64,000 bases of DNA from Owenia fusiformis (lineage: Eukaryota; Annelida; Polychaeta; Sabellida; Oweniidae), in NCBI GenBank assembly GCA_903813345.2, contig CAIIXF020000003.1:34397000-34460999 (forward strand). Reading direction: 5' to 3'. Made by a program: the position numbers and the translations under genes. The notes beneath the pieces were generated by a model. The model saw only the letters and a list, made by a program, of their open reading frames with translations, was not told where the DNA came from and did no database searches. Positions 13,501 to 25,500 of this stretch are shown in pieces; positions within the stretch are counted from its first letter, which is position 1; every line of letters begins with the position of its first letter.

Positions 13501-16500
13501 TTCAAAACTGTGTGCGAACGAAATGAACGTAGCTGCAACTTTCTAAGGTCTATTTTCGAACTTTATGAACGTTCTCAGACGGGAATGTGATTTTAGAATT
13601 TTGAATCGATTCAAAATTCGATGGCGACCATACCGTTCTATAATCAGGTCATAATGACCTTCTAGACTAAGGGACGCGTTCTACGACGTTGCACACCGAC
13701 CTGGTGCGACCTGAACGAACTGCGAACGAGATGAACGTATTGAAGACTGTTTAAGAACGAAGAAGCATTCATCTTAGACTCTGGAGGATGTACCATCTTA
13801 GATTCTGGAGGATTTATTCATCTTAGACTCTGGAGGCTGTACTATCTTAAATTCTGGAGGATGTATACATCTAAGACTTCAGAAGCTGTACCATCTTAGA
13901 TTCTGGAGGATGTATTCATCTTAGACTTTGGATACTGTACAATCTTAGATTCTTAAGGCTATAACCATCTATGACAATGGAGGCTGTACCATTTTAGTCT
14001 CTGGAGGCTGTTCCCATCTTAAGACTCTGGAGGCTGTGCCCAATTTAGAGTCTGTAGACTGTACCATCTTAGGCTCTGGTAGCTGAACTATGTTATAGTC
14101 TAAGTGCTCTACCATATTAAGGCATGGGATGATACTTTCTAGGGATTGAGCCGCATGTTCTCTGGGGATTGGAACACGGTGCAGAATTTTGAATCAACAT
14201 TGCAACATACATGTACACTCTAAACATACATATGGTAGAATACTCTCATAGTCAATATATTGCAAATGACATGGATTGAATGGGACCGCAACTTAGTCAG
14301 CACCTCAGCTTATTTCAGCAGTTGAGGTTACATTATTTATATTTTCACTTATCAGGCTATTGCTGAAGCACTTAATAAAAAAATAAGAACATTTATGATA
14401 ATTACAGGCACAACAATTAGATTGAAAAATATTTGAACTCCTTTGATACTCCTTTTAAGTAAAAATGTAGTTAAGATAATAAGTAGGTGTCCCTGGCCCC
14501 GCCCACATTTTACATTAATCACGTTTTGTTGCTATGACCTACTGTGAGTAATTTGCGACCCATTGTTACTATTGACCAATTATGATCAAGATTACCATAT
14601 CAATTGACGATAATGGGATTGATGACCCTATGAAAATGACTGTGATAATAATACCAACATAAAATTAATAGGAAATGCAACCAAAAAGTGCCACGCCCAC
14701 TTTTCAATTCACCCCTGCCCCATGATGTTAGAATTGTCAAAATTAAGAACATAAATATATTCTGTTCATCTACAAAATTATATTTTATTGTATTTTACAC
14801 ACCATTGGCACAATAATATGTTGAATATTTGGTTGATATACCTCTTATTTTAAAAGGATGATGTTGCTCTCACCCTGACCCTAAAACTGGACCTAGAAAA
14901 TGAACAAATTATAAGAACTTAAATAATTTTTTTCTGTCAAACAAATTAACCTACAGTACTGATATTCATAGTGTCTAATGTCTGATAGTAGGACAACTCT
15001 CATGAGTTTTTAAAAGTACTCACTATGTCTAAAGATCAAATTATAGGCATTTATAGAGAAAAATGGGTGAAAAAAGCATATAAGGTAAGGTCATGAACAC
15101 ACACAAAAATGAAATTTTCTCAATATTTTCAAACTTTCTTCTATGAAACTATCAATTTTGATATCTTTCTTATCCATACATGAAAAAACAAGGGACACTT
15201 TAAAAAGAAAGTAGTGTTATAATTGTTTTTAAATAAATTGTTGTCATTTTGGGGGGTCATTGAGGGGGGTATCTTCAGCATGAAAATTCATAGTCTTCCA
15301 CTACTTAGATTTTTCTAGATTTTTGATATGTTTTTTTACTTATCAAGACACATTGATTTCACCAGGTTTAAAAACTTTTGCAATTTTTTCCTTTATTTTT
15401 GTGTTTTTTACTGGACGAGACCTAAACACGTTGTGTTTATATGTCGTTTTGTTCCAATGAGGTTCGGATAGATATTTCATTTCATTCCGAATATATGATA
15501 CCAAGAACGAAAAAAGTGTCTGATGTGTTTTTCTAAAACAATATAGAGAAAAGTCTATATATATAATTCAAATTATAATGTTACCATCCAAAAGATGACC
15601 ATTAAATGGACGATGTGTAAAATTTTCAGATTGTTTTGATGACTGGTTTAAGAGAAACGCGTGTTCAAAAAGTTCATCATATCGATACCACTCCTTTGCA
15701 AGGTCAAATGTCAAGGTCATCAAACTAAATCACAAACTGTGTTTTCTTAGTTTATCAAAGTTGATGATTACAAATCAATATTTTTTGATGAAAGTCAGAA
15801 TATATATTCCACTAAAGGTTCTACACATATAAGCAATTGACTATCCATTAAAATTGTGCGACAGTTTTGAGATATTAGACCTCAAAAACTGAAAAAAGGT
15901 CAAATTTCGAAACTTTTCAAGACTAAATTTCAACTTGCTTCAAATTGACCAAACATTTTTTAAGATCATCAAAACTATTCGAACGACCCTTGTATTTAGG
16001 AGTACATATACACGATAAAATGTGACCTATGTTCATTAGTAGTAGAGGACAGTGATGCAGAGTCATTAAGGTTAATGTAGGCCCACTTGATGTCTATGCA
16101 AATAAAAGCAATAATATACTTACATTTTGTGAATTGTGTTATATTTGGTCTATATTTAACGTGACAGAGTAGTGCTCGATGATTTATTAATGATAAAACG
16201 CATTATTAGTTAATACATAAATAAAGGGGGGGGGCACTAAAAACTAGCTTTCGAATGATGCTGGTTTTTAGTGTCCCCAAGGGGACATTCAAAACTTCAA
16301 GGGGGACAAGCATCCCCAGGGTTAACTGTCCCACGGACACTGGCCACTGGGGACACTTAGATCTGTTACACCGGTTGGTGGGTTTTTTAAAAAAAATTTA
16401 CATGTATTATATGATATTGAATGTAGTTTTTAAACCTGTGACACAGAAATAAAATATTTTAAACTTTAAACTATTATTTTTTATTCCATAGAATGGTCAA

Positions 16501-19500
16501 CTTGGGAACCATGGAGCTCGTGTGAAAGTCTAGACAACCCACTGGCTGTGCGCCGTCGATTTTGTGTGGACGCATCTGGGAAGAAAGTGGACGATTTAAA
16601 ATGCTCAAATGATAAATGCGACAACTTTGAGGTGGATTGGGAGTATTGCAAGGTTCCAAAAGGTGAAAATTAACTATTGTGAAGTTTAGGAAAAATAAAC
16701 TAGTGGATATATACATCATTGATTATATTTGAGGTTATTATTTGTATTGCTATGTTTTTGATTCATTATCAGACACGCCGCCTGAATGGACGCCGTGGGG
16801 AGCGTGGACGGGATGTGACCCAAGTGTTTGTATACCCGGGATGAGAGTCAGAGATTGTATGAAAGGAAACATCAAAGTTGCTGATTGGCGATGCAGCAAG
16901 AGTGCAAAGGGAGTTGAGGTCAACATTTTTCATTGTGAGAGCTGTCGAGGTATGTACGACTATTCCAATTAGTTTTGGATCAAGTTGATTTTTATTCGAA
17001 GAATTTCATAAAAATATTTTGTTAACTAGAACAATATAAAATTCGATCCAGTTTCCATGTACCACTGTGTGTACAAAGTCAAATGTATTCTGTTTTCCTG
17101 CTTATTATAATAAAAGTGCCGCGTGGCTTAAATTCCTAAATGGCGTTTTGCCGAAATCGTATTAAGTGAAACTCAAATTGATTTTCCGTCTATCATACAT
17201 CCGTGATGCTATAAGGGCAAAGGGGTTTCAGGAGCTGAAGCACGTAGAATCCCTTTAACATCCGAGTAAGACAGTATGCGCTCAAATAACCCGCTTTCTT
17301 TCCTGAGAATGCGCGAAGGTAGTGACGGATATATATCTGAGGCCTTACAATTATAGTTGCAGAACGGCAAATTGTATACAATACAACAGCTGAGTTGACT
17401 GAGAAGCAAAGGAAACAACTGAAGAAAGCACATGGGTCACCACATAGGGCAGCAGAAAGAGAAGGGTTGTCATGGGTAGTGACCATTTCTCTTAACGGAG
17501 AACACTTCTGTAGCGGAATTATTCTTAGCGATAAGTGGGTAATCACTGCTGCACATTGTATGTGTGGAAGAGATGGCAGCTGCTGCGATAAATCCAACAG
17601 AATGATGTAAGTAAATTTATTTCTTAGCAACGAAGTGCTTTCTAATCCACCAAAACAAATGTTGATTTCTCTGCCATTGCATATCTTGACCAAAATAATC
17701 GACATTTACAAGTGACAAGTAATAAAATGCTCTATACTTATATCAAAGGGGTTCAAGAAATTATATTTCAAAGTTTATAGAATTTCGAATCTTTAACTCT
17801 TCTGCATTTTTTCAATTCCAATCTTTCCTGTATGAAACTTAAAATGGTATTACACATGTGTATCACTGGCGGATCCAGGAGCTAACAAGAGGGGGCACAT
17901 TTTAAGTCAAGAAAAAATCGCGGAAAAAATGTTGGGTGGCCCTGCAAAATTGTTCGGCCAAAAAACGTTGGGGCCCTAACATTTTTTTCTTGGCCCGTCC
18001 AACGGGGGGGGGGGGGGCATGCCTCCCCTTTAGATCCGCCAGTGTGTATCTTTATATCTATATGGCGCGATCTACATGTCCTATATTATTGAAAATTCAA
18101 ATTATATTTCATACAATGTTGGCCGACAATGCCGTTTAAAGATGTGATACAAAGAGTTGGAAAGTCACTGCTGGAATCAGAGATATTTCGAAAACAAAAG
18201 CAAAACACGCCCAGTCCAGAAAGGTTTCCCGTGTGATTGTTCCTGAAGACTACATACTCGACCTTTTACATAAGCCTAAAAGGAAAATTATTATGGACAT
18301 TGCTTTGATAGAATTGGATGCAACTTTCGATTTTACTCCAACTACTGTCCAGCCGTGTCTGCTACCCGCCAGAAGGTGTACCACCATGGGAACGGGGGAA
18401 GTCTGTGAACATTTTGGTAAATGGGCTAACAACCGAGAGTGCCACTCCGCGGGATGGGGTGAAGAAGTCAGCAAGTCAGGAAGTCAGTCATTTTTATCAT
18501 TTTAATAAATAAGTAAGAATCTGAATTTGTTAGAGTCATTACATTTGTAGCCAACAACGTGGTTGGTATCCAGGCATGTTTTTGAGAGAGGGAGATTAGG
18601 GATCAAGTGGGGAGTAGGATAAGGGCGAGAGAGGCATAGGGAAGAATAGAGACAGGGAACAAGTATTTGAAAAAGATATCAGCGTTTTTCCAAGTTATTG
18701 TTGTCATTGAACTTTGTGCACATTCCATTTAGTATACTATGTATCTTTGACGTAGGGAATATTGGAAGAAGAATAAAGCTTATGATTGATTTTAATTTAA
18801 CCGTTGGAACTGATGGAAATGAAGGTAGCTTCAGAACGATACCTGATGGTCTTAATAGAGGTCAAGTGCGTGGAGTAAGTTCAAATTCATTGAGCTGCGA
18901 TACGTAAAACCTTTTCATCATTGTATTTAAAAAGAATTCTGAACCAACTTAGAGAAGGCGAGATAATAAATGAATAGGCTAATCCAGTAAATAATGCCAT
19001 CTATTGGTCATGATGTCATTCTTATAATTTCAGTGCAGAAATAGGATTAAAATATTGCTAATTCTCAAAAACTTCTTTCAATTTTGTTTACAAACATTGC
19101 TGCCTATATCTAACTAATATACCCTAGTTTCCTTGGTTCACAAATAGGGGTCAGGATTTATTGAAAAGGTCTATTGTAAAAATATTTTTGGATTGGGGCT
19201 TTGAGAAAATAAGATATATATTCCCGTCGTTGCAGAGATATCATTTCAAAGGATACCTAGCACATACTGCATAATAAAATCTGAGCAAAGGCATTTACAT
19301 ATTTTCTGTTAGGGTTTTAGTGGAGGTCCATTGGGATGCGAAAAAGAAAATACAACCATCGGAGGAGTTGTTCCACCACAGAGTGATGTCGTTATAGGTG
19401 TCAACAGTTTAAAACTTATTGCTCATAAGAAAACATCGCCGATACTTCACTCTTCTCTGTTCGACAAAACTACAATGACGTGGATAGCTGATAAGATTGT

Positions 19501-22500
19501 TTGTACGTATATAGTCTCAAACCTCCTTATTTGAGTTAGACTTTTGCTGTACTAACTTATACGCAATTACAATTGCACTGAGGCATTTCTATATGAATTA
19601 AAATATGTCGTTTGTTTGTTAGCGTGGGGTCCCTGGGGAAAATGCACAAAGTCAAAAGACGGGAGAAGAACAAGAATTCAATCTGGTTACTTCATAGAAT
19701 TTGGATATTTTCCCACCGATGGCCCATTGTATCAATATCTCACTGGAAGTACAATCAGAATGGATTCACGAAAGTGTATTGAAGGTGTTAAAGCATTTAA
19801 AAAATACTATTGGTCTCATTCTTTGGATTTTAACCATTTGGATCTCATGTTAATATTAACGCAATTTACTTCATGCCATTCTCTGCTGACGCAATGGCAC
19901 ATCACAATGAATCGAATATAATGACATACGTAATAAGTGTTACATAATTTGCAATGCAACACTATTTTGAATTAAAACGGTACATTATTTTTAAATTAAT
20001 TGATTTTCGTAAATAGCATACTTCAACATCACTGAAATTCAAAATAGAATCTGATTTCACAAATCTCAGTTTTTGGTTTCCATAATCACAATTTATACCA
20101 CATGAAAGCGAGACAATTATTCCTGAATTATATTAGGTTTATTGTAAAACGTTACATAAACTTTAGATTTCGTATCGGTTAACTCTCTGTAGTATTTTCA
20201 TGAGACCGATGCCACGAGTTTTTCTAAAACAATTGAGCGCATGCTCAGGCGCATTACATCAGGTTATTTTGAAGTGTAAGCGTGTGTTTATGTAACATAA
20301 GGATGGAAACATTCCAGAACCTTGCGTTGATCAACCTTGTGAGAATGGTGGCATATGTATGGCTGTTGACACAACATTTAAATGCAAGTGTGCGAGTGGA
20401 TGGATCGGCCCTACATGTGAAAATAGTAATGTGGACTCTTTTTAGTTTTTTCATTATTATCTTTTAATCTATTTTTCATCTATTGGTCATCTTATCAATT
20501 ATGCGAAATAACCCTTATCACCTTTTCTGATTTTCAGAGAATCCAAATATCGTCCTCATAATTGCCGATGCCGTTGGTTATAATGATATCGGCTTTAGGA
20601 ATTCTAAATTTGTGACGCCAATTTTGGATGACCTATCAAAAGAAGGGGTTAGATTGGATAATTATTACGTAGAGTCAATGTCAACGGCATTTAGAGCAAG
20701 TCTGATGACAGGACGGTATCACGTATGTATATATCTTAGAATACCATGTAATTGATCAACATTAAGGACCGTATCCCTGGAAATTCTATGGTATCTCTTT
20801 GCTCGCACTGGTAGACAAACCTTACTCACTTCGAGAGCCATGTTAGATTTTGAAACTTATGGCTCTCAAACGGGGAAGTGAACAGCTCATCAATAGTGAC
20901 CTTTGAAATCGAATTAAGTCGATCCGCGACATACTTTTGGTCTCTAACTGTGTCTTACATCAGTATCATCAATCCGTGTAAGTATTGGAGCGCTGAAGCA
21001 CTTCCTTTTCGATCAAGACTTATAATTGTTAGTCGAGTGAATGTTTTTACTGCCAAATTCCAATATGGCGTTTTCTGCTCGGACATTTTCGTAAATCTCC
21101 GGAGGTTGTCCGAACCTAACTAATTCTCAAAATTCATTTCGTTCGTTGCCTATCTCGCACCTAGCAAACCGCCATATTGGAAGTAGGTCTAAAAATCATT
21201 CACTTGATGAACAATTTACAAGTCTTGATCGAAAAAGAAGTATTTCAGCGCTCTAATACTTACACGGATTGATGATACTGATGTAAGTCACAGTTAGAGA
21301 CCAAAAGTAAGCCACGGATCGACTTAATTCGATTTCAAAGGTCACAATCATTCAGCTGTCAAAATGCTCCGTGGGAAAGCTATTACATGTATATCAAAAT
21401 CCAAATAACTTTCGCAGGAAGTAAGACACACCCCATTCTCTTACACATCATAGTTGTAAGTTTACGACGTGATTCCTCGTATTATCTATGGGAGATTTGT
21501 TAGTACTCATTTATATCGATTACGACGCTTATTTCTTTAGAAACATTGACCAAACCAAGCAGATATACAGGGCGTCCATATGGTTCTTGCAAAAGTACTC
21601 TATTTTTGTTTCCAAGTCTATGTGACTGAAATGATCACTCAGTCTACCTATACTATTTATGCATTTGAATCTGAAATTATAATGAATAAGTTCTTGAAGA
21701 AAAAAGCTAATGGTTGCTATAGTTACAAGATTCGGGGATAGGCAGAGCAGCATTAAAAAAGAAAGATTTGTACATAAAAGATATGAGTTAGAGGTACATA
21801 CTTAAAGTATACTATTTACAAGACAAGCTAATGTTGCTATGTCACATATCTGATGACATCAATGTGACCTATATTGGTTGTTGAATGCAGCGTCCGTTTT
21901 CTTTTGTGAAAATGGCTGCAAAAACAGCAAAAAGATTATGATTTGCAATTACAAATATGCAGTAGCATCAGAATGTATGTTTAACCTAATAATTCAAGGA
22001 AACAAACACATGAAGATACTCATAAGGCGTTTTGATAAGAGGCTGTGGTCAAAAGTACCGTTTACAAATGTATAAAGTCATTTACAGATGGTAGAACAAA
22101 ATTTAAGGTCAATGCTAGATTAGGCTATTCAAGAACAAAATCCAATGAGGATCAATTGGCGTGGATGAAAGCCATCCATACAAGGATCAATCGCCAGAAA
22201 TAACCCAAATGGGTTCCGCCATCTGTTTGATTAATGGGTAGTGAGACAGCAGAGGTGTATAGATCATTATTGACACCATTTTGAACACCCACACCCTTGA
22301 GATAAATATAAAGGACAAAATGGAATCAATTATGAACATTCGAACAAAACTGATCCTTTTTCCCTGCTCCGCCTACCCCGACTCATGTTACTATAGCAAC
22401 TATAACTTTCCCCTCTCCTAAGACCTATTCATTATAATTTAGGATCTCACTGAATAAATAGTGAAGATATACCGAGCGAAACTTTCAGCCAGATACCCGC

Positions 22501-25500
22501 ATTTTAGATTACTTTTGCAAGAACTTTATGAACGCCCTGTACCTCTAGTATCACTACGGCTTAACATTTCATCTGAAGACGGTCTAGAACTTCCCAAACC
22601 TTCTAGAAAGCACGGAAAAGAACTATCTGATGATTTTTGTGAAAAATAGTATTTTTTCAAAAATGTTCGTGCTTTCTCGAAGTTTTGAGAAGTTCTACAC
22701 CGTGTTTAGACGAAATGTTTACACGTAGTGACATTAGAGGTACATGTATATGTTCTTGGTATGGTTAAGGTTTCTACGAAAAGAAAACGACCATACTTTG
22801 TCAAAATGTCAAATAAATGAGTACTTACAAATCTCCCGCCGATAATACGAGAAGTCACGTCTTAAACGTCCTGCGCTACGACGTGTAAGAGAATGGGTTG
22901 TGATAGATCCATGCATATGTTGCAATACAATTTGACAACAATCATATATATATATATATATATATATAATATTGATGATAAACATTGTAGGCGAACACTG
23001 GAGCGATGTCGTTCATCCCCTTGGCAACAGAGCATTGTGTTCCTCACACAGAACTAAACTTTCCAGAACGATTACAAAATGCTGGATACTCGACTTACTT
23101 CATTGGGAAATGGCATATGGGTTATTCAAAGCAATCGTGTTTGCCACAAAATCGGGGATTTGATTATTTCTATGGTAGGGTTCTATAAAATGTTCCAGAA
23201 ACTAACGCTTCGACACATCCAAATTCATTTCTAATACCACCTGGGTGTTTTTGCTATGCGACAACAGTTTCCATTTAGATAATTGACTCAAACTGAATCC
23301 CCTCGTTTTACCCTCGTTGTACACATTATACCTGTGGAAAGTAGAGGCTCTAAGTGCTCTCATTAATGAAAAATAAATTCCGCCATTTGCGACAAGGTGA
23401 GGGAATCAACTTTAAAAAGCTGGCCTGCCTGATCTCTATCATTTGCAGACGCTTACACCCACACTTACATGAGCAGAATATGGTTGTACAATATAAAGTA
23501 ATAATAATTGAGAAGTTAATTTTAATTAGTTGATAGGTGACGTTTTTAAGAAGCTGGCCTGCCTGATCTCGGCTTTTTACTTGTTACAAAGTTGAAAAAT
23601 TAATTCTTCCATCACCAAGGGGTGAAAAAATAAATCATAAGTTTTCAATGATTTTATATTTTCAATTTAACTGTTCATAATAACAAATAAAGTGTCCTGG
23701 ACATTATAGTATATTAATTAAGATGTTTAACATAAATGGTTGTATTTGCATTTTGTCTACATAGTTATCACTGAAGAATATGTAAAAATAATGCCAACTT
23801 TCTTTTGACGTTTTTACAAAACGTAAAAAATACTTCATTTGTTATTATGAACAATTAAATGGAGAATATGAAATCATTGATAAAAAATTTTGGGTTTGAA
23901 AGATCATGATTTGTTTCTTCATTTTACCCCTTGGTGGGGTTAATTGTTCAACTTTATAACCAGCATCGAAAATCAGGCCAGCTCCTTAAAGCTGGCGCTC
24001 TCACCTTTCCAATGTTGTATTGAAACCTTGGGAAAAAAGCGGCAATCTTTTGACCCTACTTTGCACAGGTATCGTATCGTACGTGATCCTTTTAGGTAGT
24101 TATGTTGGCTGGGACGATCACTTAAATCACTCCAGAAAAACATGCGTAAAAAGAAGCAATGATGCTACAAAACAGTGTTGTTTATTCAGAGGTTCAAAAC
24201 TACGAGAATGTGTGGGTAGATGCCTTTCAAAAGAATTCGTTCATAACGGTTTGTCTTATTACCTGTAATTAATATTTATTCAAACTTAAACGTAATATTG
24301 ATAAGGGTTACGTAATGAGATAGTATCTAATGCCAATCGATATGGTATGATAAGCATACACATACGTAACCCTACTATCACACCAAACTAGTTTTCACTA
24401 CGTTCTCGAAAACGGGCTTCAACTGTGTACGAACGGACTGGACGTTCTTAGAACCGTTTGGGTCTATTTACAAACTTCATCGAACGTACTCGAACGGGTA
24501 GGTCCTTTAGAACTTAGAACATGCTCAAAATTTTCTCGTGGTCGATACGTTCTACAATTAAAACAAGTGACAACGTACTAACGACGAGCTGGACGTACTA
24601 CAAACGGAACCGTCGTACTTCAATCCTACTAGGGACATTTTAACAACGAGTTGAACTGTCTGAGGACGTATTGAGAACGAGGTAGAACTAATTGCAAACG
24701 GGTTTAAACTGATTAAGAACGTATTTAAGACTGCTTATGAACGAGTTAGCAAAAATATAGCTATCACACCAAACAAGTTGCCACTGCGTTCTTCAAAACT
24801 GGTTTTAAACTGTGTGCGAACGGAATGAACGTAGCTGCAAGTTTCTAAGGTCTATTTACGAACCTCATGAACATTCTCAGACGGGAAGGTGATTTTAGAA
24901 TTTTGAATCGATTCAATCGGGTCATGATGACCTTCTAGACTAAGGGACGCGTTATACGACGTTGCACACCGACCTGGTGCGACCTGAACGAACTGCGAAT
25001 GAGATGGGCGCATTGAAGACTGTTTATGAACGAAGTAGCTAATTATTTTAGACATATTTCCCGACCACAGCCAGATTGAGCCCGTTTTACGACGTTTTTG
25101 TAGGACTGGAAAGAACGGGTAAGAACTAGTTTGGTGTGATAGGGGGGTAAGATTGCATTTTGCGTTATGCGGTGTGTATAGAAAAGCCAACAAACAAATA
25201 ATAAATAAATCGTTAAACCCCCAAAACAGGGATTATTGCATTAGTTCCCTCGATGTGCAATGGAGCCATGTTTATTCTCTTTTCAACGATAAGGCATTTC
25301 TTCACAAGTCGTCCAATGTGGCTGAATACTTTTTCCTTTTGCGCAATGTGCCAAAGTCGGCCAGGGACCAGGTTTTAGACATTGCAAAAACAGCGGTTTG
25401 GGCTGAGTGCTTTTGGATGAAGTTGTGGTATACCCATACTCATATATTATTACATTTCATACCCCTCCATATGGCCACAACTTCGTTGGCGATTCTTTCC

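Larger units (their letters stand above)
9707..16374. mobile_element. Large inverted-repeat (foldback) structure in intron 1
   Basis: Outer ends are inverted matches: CCGGTGTAACAG from 9707 pairs with CTGTTACACCGG ending 16374, followed by matching GTGTCCCC-rich sequence. Further inward, inverted matches recur in order: 10920-11210 with 15425-15700, 11375-11520 with 15240-15420, and 11880-12060 with 14490-14710 (for example AAAAGTGGGTGTGG against the complement of CCACGCCCACTTTT). The centre (12.4-14.1 kb) is a minisatellite carrying a further insertion. No transposase is seen. It may be one foldback transposon or a nest of several; the arms are diverged, so it is old. Confidence 0.65.

Noticed and set aside
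17193-17705. 170-codon open frame on the minus strand
   Set aside because: It is the complement of S1 exon 4, whose plus-strand frame has clear peptidase motifs and splice sites.
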